A DNA stretch of 64,000 nucleotides, from the NCBI RefSeq assembly GCF_007993735.1, contig NZ_CP042453.1, forward strand, positions 2,108,001 through 2,172,000. The letters are read 5' to 3'. Positions 47,884-57,800 of the stretch are shown here, piece by piece; positions within the stretch are counted from its first letter, which is position 1; each line of letters begins with the position of its first letter. A program made the translations under genes and the position numbers. The notes beneath the pieces were generated by a model, which saw nothing but the letters and a program-made list of their open reading frames with translations, was not told the origin of the DNA and ran no database searches. Source of the stretch: Arenimonas daejeonensis (lineage in GTDB: Bacteria; Pseudomonadota; Gammaproteobacteria; Xanthomonadales; Xanthomonadaceae).

Positions 47884-47908
47884 AAGGGCCGGCGAATCGC
47901 CGGCCCTT
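47884..47908. terminator. Intrinsic terminator after the reductase gene
   Basis: An 11-bp perfect stem (47884-47894 with 47898-47908), loop AAT, followed by CTTATTT. Lies between converging genes. Confidence 0.85.
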
Positions 47909-47941
47909 CTTATTTCAGCGGGCCCCGAAGGCGCACCCGGT

Positions 47942-48978
47942 TCATTGGCACTGCCGCCAGCGCACCGGCACGTCTTCGTTGGAAGGCGGCTCTAGCTGCA
48001 GCCGCGTATAGCGCAGTTCTTCGTACTCGGTCAGGATCGCGCAGGCATCGTTGACGATGCCGAGGTCGATGCCGTCGCCGCTGTTCATGCGGATGACCAG
48101 GGTGGACTGCGTGGACCAGATGGCGTTGTTCGCCGCCTCGAGGCTGGCCACGCGCGACGCCGCCATCAGGCGGCGCTGGGTGCGCTCCTCGTCGGTGAGT
48201 TTGGCGACTTCCTTCAGTTCTTCGAGCGCCGCATTGGCGACGCGCGAGGCCTCGTCCTCGAATTTGGGCGAAGCGATTTCCGCGGCGGGGCTGCGACCGC
48301 GCCAGCACTGGCCGATGCATCGGCGGAAGGTGCCGATGCCGGCGGAGTTCCGGTGACGGCCGGGGTCGGGGGATCCGACGGCTGCATGGCCGTTCCGATC
48401 GCGAACACGAGCAAGCCCAGGACAACGCTGGCGACCTGGCCCATGCGCTGTCCCCGGACGTTCTTCTGCGCCGCCTGGTTGCGGATGTCTTCGATCAGCG
48501 CGGCCGGCGCGAACGGCTCCACCTGCGGCCAGAGACTGCTGCCGTCAATCAGCTCCATCCCGTAGCGTCGCGCAAGGTCACGCGCGAAACCCTCGGCGCT
48601 GCCCAGCGTGACCAGGATGCCGCTGGTCGCGCCCTGCAGCTGCACGGCATTGGCGAAGTCGCGGACATTGGCTTCGCCCAGGCGGTAGGCGGTGCCGTGC
48701 TTGTAGCCGAGCAGGCAACGCTCGTCGCCTTTCATCAGCAGGAATTCGGTGCCGCCGTCGCCTGGTTGGCGGCTCGCCGGCGCTTCGGCATACCCCTTTT
48801 CACCCAGCGCCTGCAGCACCAGTCCGGCGCACTCGCGCCACTTCATGCCGGCCAGCGCGCTGATACCGGCGGCAGTCTCGGCCTTGCGCCGGCGATGCAC
48901 GCCAAACCACCAGCCACTGACCAGCAGGGCGGCCACGGTGACCACGATGGCGGCGACCAGCGGACTCATACCGAACAT
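47942..48978 (-). CDS. Membrane-anchored Mrr-like restriction-endonuclease-fold protein (frameshift)
   Basis: About 345 residues after restoring one base near 48284. Membrane helix at residues 6-25, then a Mrr_cat-like domain (MKWRECAGLVLQALGEKGYAEAP, GDGGTEFLLMKGDERCLLGYKHG, DFANAVQLQGATSGILVTLGSAEGFARDLARRYGMELIDGSSLW), a second helix (VASVVLGLLVFAIGTAM), an Ala/Pro/Ser linker and a helical tail. The core D-(x)n-E/Q-x-K is partly kept: D74 and K93 are present but the E/Q position is Gly91, so nuclease activity is doubtful. Such proteins are common in Xanthomonadales with unknown role. Monocistronic. Confidence 0.72.
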
Positions 48979-49047
48979 CCAGCGAACTCCGGGTGCGGGG
49001 GTGCAACAGGATAACGCGGAACGGGGATGTGCCAGGCCCCCAAAGCA

Positions 49048-49071
49048 AAGGCCCGGCGTCAGCCGGGCCTT
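49048..49071. terminator. GC-rich hairpin upstream of the Mrr-like gene
   Basis: A 10-bp perfect stem (49048-49057 with 49062-49071), loop GTCA, AA before and TT after within the stem. It probably ends phasin transcription. Confidence 0.6.
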
Positions 49072-49082
49072 GCCTGTAGAAG

Positions 49083-49147
49083 ATGTCCGCCAGCCGGAAG
49101 CCGTAAGGGGAGGGAGCGAACGGACTTCGTTACTGGCTGGCGGACAT
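49083..49147. repeat. 13-bp inverted repeat around a 39-base purine-rich spacer
   Basis: Arms 49083-49095 and 49135-49147 are perfect inverted copies. The element lies just after the phasin stop and before the hairpin at 49048-49071. It could be a mobile REP-like unit or an sRNA/terminator fold; no second copy was seen here. Confidence 0.6.
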
Positions 49148-49160
49148 GAACCGGTGCGGG

Positions 49161-49760
49161 TCAGGCCTGCGGCGCGACGGGCTTGGGCGCCTTGGGCAGG
49201 GCCGGCTTGCGCGCGGCCTTGGTTTTCTTCGCCGCTTTCTTGGCGGCCGGCTTGCGGGCCGGGGCCTTCTTGCGGGCGGCGGGCTTGGCGGCCTTCTTGG
49301 CCGGCTTGGTCGGAGCCGACCTGGAAATCTTGCGCAGCTCGCCGTTGAGCTCGTTGACGCGGGCGGTGAGCTCGGTCAGGTCCTCGCGGCTGGGCACGCC
49401 CAGGCGGTTCAGCGCACGCTGGACGCGGGTTTCGAACACGTTCTCGAGGCGGTCCCAGGTGTCGACGGCGCGCTCGCGCACCACGCCCACGCGGTCCTCG
49501 ACGGCATCACGCACTGCGTCGACCTTGCCGGTCGCCAGCTTGCGCGTGGTCTGCTCGATGGTCATGCCTTCCTTGACCAGCGCTTCGAACAACTTCGAGC
49601 CTTCGCCCTGGGCACGGGTGAAGGCGCCGACGCCGGCCATCCAGATCTGCTGGGCGGACTCGACGATCGAACGCGACATCTGCTCGGCCTTGGCCTGCAG
49701 GTCGGCGCTCGGGGTGCCCGCGGACGATTTCGCGCGGACGCTTTTCTTGAGTTTGGCCAT
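49161..49760 (-). CDS. Phasin family protein (PhaF/TIGR01837-like PHA-granule protein)
   Basis: Intact, 199 residues from MAKLKKSVRAK. Amphipathic phasin region ESAQQIWMAGVGAFTRAQGEGSKLFEALVKEGMTIEQ, a predicted coiled coil (SREDLTELTARVNELNGELRKI), then a histone-H1-like tail of AAKKPA repeats (residues 150-199). This is the PhaF layout, in which the N-terminus coats polyhydroxyalkanoate granules and the tail binds DNA so that granules segregate with the nucleoid. Start chosen at the second Met of the longer frame (first at 49781), seven residues nearer. Upstream lies a patatin gene; a PHA-system protein is 2 kb away. Confidence 0.88.
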   Translation of the reverse strand: MAKLKKSVRAKSSAGTPSADLQAKAEQMSRSIVESAQQIWMAGVGAFTRAQGEGSKLFEALVKEGMTIEQTTRKLATGKVDAVRDAVEDRVGVVRERAVDTWDRLENVFETRVQRALNRLGVPSREDLTELTARVNELNGELRKISRSAPTKPAKKAAKPAARKKAPARKPAAKKAAKKTKAARKPALPKAPKPVAPQA

Positions 49761-49864
49761 GGGAACGGAACTCCGGTTCAAGGTGGTTGGGCGAAGGCCC
49801 GTGTGGCGCCAATCTGCGCCGGGTGTCTAGAGCATTCACACCAGAGCCGGCGCGCGGCGGAAGC

Positions 49865-51127
49865 TTATCGGCGGCGTGTTGCAGTTCGGCGGCGGCGATT
49901 GGGGTGGCGGTCGCGGACCAGTGCGTCCACGTCGTCCAGTGCGCGCCGAAGGCGTGCCGTGGTCTCGGTCGGCTTCGGCGCCAGGCCCAGGCCGTCCATG
50001 ATCGATGCCGCCGGGTCGTCCAGCACTTCGTCGCGCAGGCGCAGGCCGTGTTTGGCCAGTACCGGCGCCAGCTCGGCACGACGCTTGCGCAGGTCGCCCA
50101 GGGTCGAACGGAAGGCGTGTTCGCAGACCCGCTGGCGCGAGGAGTAACTGAAGACGTTGGTGAAGAACATCTCGCCGTCGTCCTCGTTCGGTTCGAATAC
50201 CACCTGGTCGGTGTCCGGATACTGCTGCGCGTACTTCTCCAGGCCGACCTGCATGCGCGACTGCAGCAGGGTGCGGAAAGTCTGCGACAGCACCACCGGC
50301 AGCCCGCCTTCGGAAAGTTTGTCCATGCCCTCGGGTGGCTGGCCACCACCGCTGGCGTTGAACGGCACGAAGGGATTGATGCCCAGCATCAGGTCGATGC
50401 CGTGGTCGAGGATCACCGAGGCGTGCATGGTCCGGCGCAGGGCGCCGTCGACGAAATGGTGGCCACGGATGTCCACGGGCGGGTACAGGCCCGGCAAGGC
50501 GGAGCTGGCCTGGACCGCGCGCGAGATCGGTACGTCGTCCCAGTCCTTGCTGCCGAAACGCACCGGCTGGCCACTGTCGAGGTCCACGGCGACCACGTAC
50601 AGCTTGGCCGCGAGTTCGCGGAAGTCGTTGCTGCGGCCGCGGATGGTGAACACCTGGCGCAGGAAACGTTCGATGCCGCGGTTGTCGAACAGGCCGGTCG
50701 GGATCACGCCGCCGAAACGGCTGATCAGCTCGCTCAGATGCGAGCCGGTGGGGTCGGTCAATACGTCCTTCCACCAGTCGAAGGCCAGCCGGGGCAGGGC
50801 GGAGGCGCGGCGGAAGTATTCGAGGAAGGCCGGGCGCAGGAAGATCTCGGGGCGGAACTTCACCTGGTCGCTGTCGCCGCTGATGAAGATGCGGCACATC
50901 TCGGCGGTGTCCAGCCGGTTGGCGAGGCCGGCGGCCAGGAAGGCGCCGGAACTGACGCCCACGTAGACCTCCAGCCGGGTCAGGTCCAGGCCTTCAATGG
51001 CCACGTCCAGGGCGCGCAGGGCGCCCAGCTCGTACATGCCGCCGATCGGGCCGCCGCCGGCGATGGCCAGGCCGATCCGGCCCTGGCTGGCTTCCCGGCG
51101 CTTCCGGGCGGGCTGCAGAACTAGCAT
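49865..51127 (-). CDS. Patatin-like phospholipase
   Basis: Intact, 420 residues. Ser-Asp dyad hydrolase: oxyanion loop GRIGLAIAGGGPIGGMYELGALRAL (GGGxxGG), nucleophile elbow VYVGVSSGAFLAAGL, and catalytic Asp in HHFVDGALRRTMHASVIL. No signal peptide or membrane helix, so cytosolic. In this neighbourhood (phasin on one side, a PHA-system protein on the other) it may act on granule phospholipid or storage lipid, which is inference. Start ATG 51127 is 17 residues before the oxyanion loop. Same strand as phasin with a 104-bp gap. Confidence 0.9.
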   Translation of the reverse strand: MLVLQPARKRREASQGRIGLAIAGGGPIGGMYELGALRALDVAIEGLDLTRLEVYVGVSSGAFLAAGLANRLDTAEMCRIFISGDSDQVKFRPEIFLRPAFLEYFRRASALPRLAFDWWKDVLTDPTGSHLSELISRFGGVIPTGLFDNRGIERFLRQVFTIRGRSNDFRELAAKLYVVAVDLDSGQPVRFGSKDWDDVPISRAVQASSALPGLYPPVDIRGHHFVDGALRRTMHASVILDHGIDLMLGINPFVPFNASGGGQPPEGMDKLSEGGLPVVLSQTFRTLLQSRMQVGLEKYAQQYPDTDQVVFEPNEDDGEMFFTNVFSYSSRQRVCEHAFRSTLGDLRKRRAELAPVLAKHGLRLRDEVLDDPAASIMDGLGLAPKPTETTARLRRALDDVDALVRDRHPNRRRRTATRRR

Positions 51128-51239
51128 ATTGTCGGTAACACTCCATCGAAGGCGCGGCGATTGTAGCCCGCCCACCTGCCCGGACAAGCGTGAAGTCGCG
51201 TATTCCCCAAACCCGTCACCCCCGTCCCGGTCCCGACGC

Positions 51240-51952
51240 ATGAGCCATGCCTTCCAGCGCCACCGCCTGGCGCAGCGCCTGGCCTGGCAGCAGGCCCTGC
51301 ACGATCCCGTGCGCGAGCCGCGCAACCGGCTGCCGACCCTGCCACCGCTGCGTGCCTGGCAGACCCGGCGCCTGTCCGACAGCTTCCAGGACTTCCTGGC
51401 CAACCCTCGCATGCGGCCGGCAGCCGAGTTCTTCCTGACCGATCTGTATGGAGAACGGGATTTTTCCGCCCGCGACCGCGACGTGGCCCGGATCATGCCG
51501 CTGATGTCCCGGCTCTTGCCCGACAGCCTGCTGGTGGCGGCCACCGATGCGATCGAGCTGGCCGTGCTCAGCCACGCCTTCGACCTGCGCATGGCGGCGG
51601 CGCTGGCGGAACGTCGCGATCCCGCCGCGGCGATCACGGTCGAACACTACGGCCAGGCTTACCGCGCCGTCGGCTGTCCGCGGCTGCGGCGGCACCAGAT
51701 CGAACTGATCCTGGGCGTGGGCTGGACCCTGGACGCGGCGGTGCGCAAACACGGCGTGTTCAAGCTGCTGCGCGCGTCGCGCCTGCCGGCGCGGGCGGCC
51801 GGGCTGTCGGAGCTGCAGGGGTTCCTGGAGCGTGGCTTCGGTGCCTTCGAGGCTCTGGGCGGCGCCGGCGACTTCCTGGAGGCCATCGGACGGCGCGAAC
51901 GGGAAGCCTCGCGCCGCCTGTTCGCCGGCGACAGGGATCCGTTCGGGACTAG
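51240..51952 (+). CDS. FFLEELY-motif protein (3' end misread)
   Basis: About 237 residues. The diagnostic stretch is AAEFFLTDLYGERDFSARDRDVARIMPLMSRLLPDSLL, matching the uncharacterised FFLEELY-motif family of Xanthomonadales; the rest is helical (HAFDLRMAAALAERRD, VEHYGQAYRAVGCP). As read, the frame runs on to 52004 through the next gene; adding one G to the G3 at 51945-51947 gives DPFGD and a stop at 51950-51952, the more likely end. Divergent from patatin, convergent with the PHA-system gene. No function known. Confidence 0.82.
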
Positions 51953-52224
51953 CCGAACTCCTGGTCCAGGTAACGGTGGATCTCGCGCTCGATCGGGCCC
52001 TTGATCGCCATCAACAGGAAACCCAGGGTCGCGGTGACGTGGACTTCCTTGCCGGTCACGGCGATGTGGCCGTCCACGCCGCCGCGGGAAAAATCCATGG
52101 TGTTGCCGTTCCAGCCGTACTCGACGTCGAATTTCTCGGCGATGTGCTCGGCCACGCGTTCGACCGCCGCGCGTGCGTCCTTGAGCGGCCGCGCGTGTTT
52201 GCGGCGGATATCGATGTTGGACAT
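51949..52224 (-). CDS. Polyhydroxyalkanoic-acid-system protein (PHA_gran_rgn)
   Basis: Intact, 91 residues: MSNIDIRRKHARPLKDARAAVERVAEHIAEKFDVEYGWNGNTMDFSRGGVDGHIAVTGKEVHVTATLGFLLMAIKG... The short helix-plus-antiparallel-beta pattern with WxGNTMxFxRxGVxGxIxV is the TIGR02610 family, associated by genome context with PHA granule genes. Its molecular role is not established. Its stop overlaps that of the FFLEELY gene. With phasin and patatin it marks a carbon-storage neighbourhood, although phaC is not in this window. Confidence 0.9.
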   Translation of the reverse strand: MSNIDIRRKHARPLKDARAAVERVAEHIAEKFDVEYGWNGNTMDFSRGGVDGHIAVTGKEVHVTATLGFLLMAIKGPIEREIHRYLDQEFG

Positions 52225-52322
52225 GGGGCCCTCCTCGGCGGCCTATTCTGCGTTGCTTTGCCGTACACACCAAGGGTGCGCCGGCGACCGGCCATGTTAG
52301 ATTCGCCGCCGGAGGATCCTGG

Positions 52323-53196
52323 ATGCAGCTGACGTTTCCAAACGGCGAACACGCCAATGTGGCCCTGCAGGGCGAGGTCACGGTCGGCAGCCGCAACGGC
52401 AACCGGGTGTGCCTGGCCGGCAGCGGCCTGGCCCCGCTGCATGCCAGCTTCCTCCAGGACCGCCGCGGCCTATGGTTGCGGGTTCCCGCCGACGCCCCGG
52501 GCGTGCACCTGAACGCGCGACGGACCGGTCCGGCGCCTGGCGCAGCTGCGCCCCGGCGACCTGGTCTGCCTGGACAAGCTGCGCCTGGTTGTGCGGGCCG
52601 ACGACGAGCCGGCAATCGAACGCCGCATCCCCAGCGGACCGCCGGCGCCGATGAACGAGGCGCAGCGGGTTTCGGCCGCCCGGGTCGTGTTGCGTGGACT
52701 CTCGGGGCAGCATTTCGGCCGCACCTACACCCTCACCGAGCCGCGGCTGCTGGGGCGTGCCGGTTCGGCCGACATCCGCCTGGACGACGTGGCCGTGGCC
52801 GAACGCCACGCCATGGTCGAGCTGCACAACGACCGGGTGGTGCTGCGTGCGCTGGGCAACGACAGCAGCCTGCTGAACGGCGTGCCGGTACGTGACGCCG
52901 TGCTGTCGCCCGGCGACCAGGTTTCGATTGACCAGCATCGTTTCGTGCTGGAGGCCCCCGGCCTGCCGAACCGCGGCCAGTCCGGCGCACAAAAACCCCA
53001 GGTCACCACCCACACCCAGACCTTGAAGGCCGTGCGTGTACCCGTTGCCGCCGATCCGGCACCGGCGCCCCAGCATGAGCCGCGGTCGCCGCGGAATTCC
53101 CGCGACCCGGTCGGGCTGCTGTACCTGATCGCCGCCGCCACCGTGCTGGCGGCGGCCCTGACCTATCTGCTCTACGCCCCGCGCATCGGCGGCTGA
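52323..53196 (+). CDS. Double FHA-domain membrane protein (frameshift)
   Basis: About 290 residues. The N-terminal half (MQLTFPNGEHANVALQGEVTVGSRNGNRVCLAGSGLAPLHASFLQDRRGLWLRV) is a divergent FHA-like domain; after a linker the second, canonical FHA domain follows (LTEPRLLGRAGSADIRLDDVAVAERHAMVELHNDRVVLRALGNDSSLLNGVPV), binding phosphothreonine. A C-terminal helix (LLYLIAAATVLAAALTYLLY) anchors it with the FHA domains inside the cell. One extra base near 52524 breaks the frame inside domain 1. No Ser/Thr kinase is adjacent. It converges on msrQ with a 25-base overlap. Confidence 0.85.
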
Positions 53197-53801
53197 ACCG
53201 GAGGGTGGCGCAGGCGCCACCACAGCCGCAGGCCAAGCAGCAGCGCCAGGATTCCGGCGTACATCAGCGGTTCGCGCAGGTCCGATTTCACCAGCCACAG
53301 ATAATGCAGCACCGCCAGCACGCCGACGGCGTAGACCAGGCGGTGCAACCGGCCCCAGTGCCGCCCCAGCCGCCGCATCCAGCCGCGGGTGGAAGTCAGC
53401 GCCAGCGGCAGCAAGAGCAGCCAGGCGGTGAAGCCGACGGTGATATAGGGACGTTTGACGATGTCGTCGAAGATCTGCATCCAGTAGCCCTGGAGATCGA
53501 GCACCAGGTAGGTCGCCAGGTGCAGGCAGGCGTAGAAGAAGGCGTACAGGCCGATCAGGCGCCGGAAACGGATCGGCCACGGCTGGCCCAGCACGCGACG
53601 CAGCGGCGTCATCGCCAGGCACAACAGCAACAGGCGCAGGGCCCAGTCGCCGGTGGCGTGGGTGATGGCGGCCACCGGGTCGGCGCCCAGGCTGTCCTGG
53701 ATGACGCCGCGCACCAGGCTGGCCAGGGGCCACAACGCCAGGACATGCGCCGCGGCCTTCAGGCCGAACCAGCGCGGGTCGAAACGACCACCTAGAACCA
53801 C
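53172..53801 (-). CDS. msrQ: MsrQ, heme-binding membrane subunit of periplasmic Met-sulfoxide reductase
   Basis: Intact, about 209 residues with GTG start overlapping the msrP stop by ten bases. Ferric-reductase-like transmembrane protein of six helices; heme ligands in LYAFFYACLHLATYLVLD and HWGRLHRLVYAVGVLAVLHYLWLVKSD. It passes quinol electrons to MsrP, which repairs oxidised methionines in the periplasm. A start further downstream (without the VVLGG) is possible but the GTG preserves coupling. Confidence 0.92.
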   Translation of the reverse strand: MVLGGRFDPRWFGLKAAAHVLALWPLASLVRGVIQDSLGADPVAAITHATGDWALRLLLLCLAMTPLRRVLGQPWPIRFRRLIGLYAFFYACLHLATYLVLDLQGYWMQIFDDIVKRPYITVGFTAWLLLLPLALTSTRGWMRRLGRHWGRLHRLVYAVGVLAVLHYLWLVKSDLREPLMYAGILALLLGLRLWWRLRHPPVQPPMRGA

Positions 53802-54760
53802 TTGCGCAGGTCCATGTCGGAATACAGCGACGCCACCTGGTTCGCGTAGCCGTTGAAGGGCAGGGTGTCGATGCGCTTGGCGAACAGCTTGCTGGCGCTG
53901 CCGGCGATGCGGCGTTCGCTGCGCTGGCTCCAGCGCGGATGGTCCACGTCCGGGTTCACGTTGGAATAGAAGCCGTATTCGGACGGTTGCGACATGTTCC
54001 AGCTGGTTTGCGGCATGTCTTCCGTGAAGTCGATGCGCACGATCGACTTGATGCTCTTGAAGCCGTATTTCCACGGCACCACCAGGCGCAGCGGTGCACC
54101 ATTCTGGTTCGGCAGCGGCTGGCCGTAGAGGCCGGTTGCGATCAGGCTGAGCGGGTGCATGGCCTCGTCGATGCGAAGGCCTTCGCGATACGGCCAGTCC
54201 AGCACCGGCCAGCGGATGCCCGGCATCTGCTCGCGGTCGGCCAGGGTGGTGAAGGCCACGTACTTGGCGCGCGAATTGGGCTTGAAGCGTTTCAGCAGGT
54301 CGCCCAGCGGGATGCCCTGCCAGGGGATCACCATGGACCAACCCTCGACGCAGCGCAGGCGATAGATGCGGTCCTGCACCGCGTTGCCGCCAAGGAAATC
54401 CTCCAGCGTGAAGGTGCCCGTGATGTCGGCCTCGCCGCCGACCACGACCGACCAGGGCGAAGGGCGCAGGGTATGGGCGTTCTTCGACGGGTCCACCTTG
54501 CCGGTGCCGAACTCGTAGAAATTGTTGTAGCTGGTGACGTCCTGGAGCAGGGTCAGCTCGTCCGCGGCGCGGAAGCCGTCGGCGCTGTCCCCGGCGGACG
54601 TGGCGGCAACGGCCGCCGCGCCGTCATCGGCGCCGGCGCAGCCGGCGAGGGCCAGCAGCGGGCTGGCCAGGCCCAGGCCCATCAGCTGGCGCCGGGCGCG
54701 GTAGACCGGCTCGGGCGTGATCTCGGAAGGCGGGATGTTCGGGTCGTTTCGGTACTTCAC
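53792..54760 (-). CDS. msrP: MsrP, molybdopterin-dependent periplasmic Met-sulfoxide reductase
   Basis: Intact, 322 residues with GTG start. Twin-arginine signal YRARRQLMGLGLASPLLALAGC near residue 20-45 for folded export, then the SuoX fold: TSYNNFYEFGTGKVDPSKNAH, molybdenum-ligand Cys in YRLRCVEGWSMVIPWQGIPL, and NGAPLRLVVPWKYGFKSIKSIVRI. The signal ends with a lipobox-like AGC, unlike E. coli MsrP, so membrane anchoring is possible. Upstream of msrQ, sharing ten bases. Confidence 0.94.
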   Translation of the reverse strand: MKYRNDPNIPPSEITPEPVYRARRQLMGLGLASPLLALAGCAGADDGAAAVAATSAGDSADGFRAADELTLLQDVTSYNNFYEFGTGKVDPSKNAHTLRPSPWSVVVGGEADITGTFTLEDFLGGNAVQDRIYRLRCVEGWSMVIPWQGIPLGDLLKRFKPNSRAKYVAFTTLADREQMPGIRWPVLDWPYREGLRIDEAMHPLSLIATGLYGQPLPNQNGAPLRLVVPWKYGFKSIKSIVRIDFTEDMPQTSWNMSQPSEYGFYSNVNPDVDHPRWSQRSERRIAGSASKLFAKRIDTLPFNGYANQVASLYSDMDLRKWF

Positions 54761-54801
54761 GGGTGGGCTCCGCGGGGCCCCGTGGGGGCGGATTCGGTGG
54801 C

Positions 54802-54807
54802 TATACT
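54802..54807 (+). promoter_or_regulatory. -10 element (TATACT) for the PAS-GGDEF-EAL gene
   Basis: TATACT lies 28 bases before the ATG at 54836 in the msrP divergent gap, with a strong Shine-Dalgarno (GGGGGAAAAAGG) following. No clear -35. Confidence 0.4.
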
Positions 54808-54835
54808 CGGCCAGAGGGAGCCAGGGGGAAAAAGG

Positions 54836-57800
54836 ATGCGCCTGGTCGAGGCGTTCGAGCCGTCGGAAAGCGTGGTTGCCGTGCTGCGTGCCGGCGATGG
54901 CGTGTTCCTTGGCGTGAACGCCGCCTTCGAGCGTAGCACCGGCTACCGTCGCGGCCAGGTGATCGGCCGCCTGCCGATCGAAGTGGGCCTGTGGCCGGAC
55001 CCCGGCTTCAGGGCGCGCATCTGGAGCGTCCTGCGTGCCGAACACCGCGTGGTGGAAATGCCCATGCGCCTGGCCTGCGCCGATGGCCGCATCCGCCCGG
55101 GCCACCTGAGCGTCGAATTCGCCCAGGACGAGGGTGAGACATTGATGTTCTGCCTGCTGCATTTCCTTCCCGACGGCGAGGACATCCGCGAACCCGAACC
55201 GGACAATGCGCTCTACCGGTCCTTGTACCTGGCGGCTTCGGAGGGCATCTACCGCCGGCTGCCCGGCGGCGGGTTCCTGGACGTGAACCCGGCCATGGCC
55301 CGCATCCTGGGCTACGAATCGCCGCTGCAGATGCTGAATGAATGCTCGCGCGACGCCAGCGCGCTGTACATCGACCCCCTGCAGGCCAGGAAGTTCCACG
55401 ACCACCTGTGCGCCGGCGGTCGCCTGGAGAGCGAACGCTCGCAGGTGCGCCGCCGCGACGGCCGGGTGATCTGGATCAGCGAGAACGCCCGCGCCATCCA
55501 CGACGAGCGCGGGGCGCCGCTGTTCTTCGAAGGCTCGCTGGAGGACATCACCGCCCAGGTGGAGGCGGAGCAGGCGCTGCGGCAGTCGCAGGCGCTGTAC
55601 CAGGTGCTGGTGGAGAACAGCCGCGACGGCGTGTTCCTGATCCAGCACGGTCGCGTGCTGTTCGCCAACGAGGCGATGACGCGCATCCTGGGTTACGGCC
55701 ACGGCGAGATCACCGGACTCGACTACATGTCCCTGGTGGATCCCGACGACCGCGACGCCCAGGCCGGGCGCCGGGCCGAACGCGAGGCCGGATCGCGCGA
55801 ACCGCAGGTCTACGAGATCCACCTGCGCCGCAAGGGCGGCGAACGCATCCTGTGCGAGGTGCGCGCCGACGCCGTCCAGTACCAGGGCGACATCGCCTCC
55901 ACCGGCACCCTGCGCGACGTCACCGAGGAGCGCCAGCGCCAGCACGCCATCGCCGAAGCCGAACGCCGCTACCGCGAGCTGTTCGAACATTCCCCGCCGG
56001 CCTGTTCCGCACCAGCCTGGACGGCAGGATCATGGAGGTGAACCGGGTGATGGCCGGGATCCTCGGTTATGACAGCGCCGAACAGCTCAAGGCCTCGGTC
56101 GCCGACATGCTGCAGGTCTACGCCGACCCGGAAGAGCGCCGGCACCTGGTCGAACGTGCGTTGCGCGACGGCTCCTTCAGCCATTACGAGACCCGGGTCC
56201 GCACCCGCGACGGTGAGCTGAAATGGGTCAGCGCCAGCGCGCTGCTGATCCGCGACGAGGCGGGGCAACCGGCGCATTTCACTGGTTCGGTGCTGGACAT
56301 CGATCAGCGCCACCGGATGCAGGTGGCGCTGCAGCATTCCGAGAGTCGCTATCGCACATTGGTCGAACACAGCCAGGTGGGCGTGTTCATCATGCGCGGT
56401 GACGTTTACACCTACGCCAACCACGCCTTCGCCAATCTGCTCGGTTACACCGAGGCCGAACTGCTCGGCCGCAACTATCGCGAGATCATGGCGCCCGAGG
56501 TGGTTCCGCAGTCCGAGGAACGCGACCGCCTTCGGCAGGCGGGTGAGCACGTGCCGCCCGATTTCGGCACCTGCCTGCTGCACCGGGATGGACGCCGGGT
56601 GTTCGTGCGCGTGAGCATCGGCCCGGTGCAGTTGGACGGGGTCGAACACCTCACGGGCACCGTGCTCGACATCACCCGCCAGCGAGAGGCCGAGGAACGC
56701 CTGCGCTTCCATGCCACCCACGACCCGCTGACCGGCCTGCCCAACCGCATGCTGTTCAACCAGCGGCTGGCGGAGTCCATGCTGCTGTCGTCCCAGGCCG
56801 CGGACCGCCGGCGCCGGCGCTACGCGGTGCTGTTCCTGGACCTGGACGGCTTCAAGTGGGTCAACGACAGCCTGGGCCACGGCGCCGGCGACCGCCTGCT
56901 GGTGGAGATCGCCCGCCGGCTCGAGGACAGCCTGCTCAGCGACGTGCTTATCGCGCGTTACGGCGGCGACGAGTTCACCCTGTTGCCGGATGGCGACTGC
57001 GACCGCGACCGGGCGGTGGAGATCGCACGGCGCGTGCTCAAGCTGTTCGAGCAGCCCTTCGACATCGGTGGACAGCAGGTGTTCTCGGCGGCCAGCCTGG
57101 GCATCGTGATCGGGCAGCGCAACTACGAATCGCCCGACCAGGTGCTGCGTGACGCCGACACGGCGATGTACCGCGCCAAGGCCGCCGGCAAGTCCGGCTA
57201 CGTGATCTTCGACGAAGCCATGCACCAGGAAGCGTTGAGCCGGCTGCAGCTGGAAACCGACTTCCGGCTGGCGTTCGAACGCGCCGAGTTCCGGCTGCAC
57301 TACCAGCCGATCATCGAGCTCGCCAGCGGCCGCCTGGTCGGCGCCGAGGCGCTGGTGCGCTGGCGCCACCCGTTGCGTGGCCTGCTGCCGCCCGGCGATT
57401 TCCTGGCGGTGGCCGAGGAGACCGGCCTGATCGTGGACATGGACGCCTGGGGGCTGCGCGAGGCGTGCCGGCAACTGGCGGCCTGGCGCAAGGCCTACCC
57501 CGAGTTCACCGGGCTGAGCATGAACGTCAACGTGGACGAGCGGCAGATGGTGTCGGCCGAGATCGTCGAGGAAGTGTTCACCCTGCTGCAGACGCACCAG
57601 CTGCCGCCGGCCAGCCTGCGCCTGGAAGTCACCGAGACCGCGTTCCGGGCCGGGCGGGGCCAGGCGGAACAGCGCCTGCTCTCGCTCAAGGCCCTCGGCG
57701 TGGGCCTGGTGGTGGACGACTTCGGTACCGGCTATTCCTCGCTCGAATCCTTCGCCGCCTCGCCCTTCGACGCGCTGAAGATGGACCAGCTGTTCATCCG

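Noticed and set aside
47942-48978. Restriction-modification or defence system
   Set aside because: The Mrr-fold protein has no methyltransferase, helicase or specificity partner nearby and a changed catalytic residue, and flanking genes are core metabolism.
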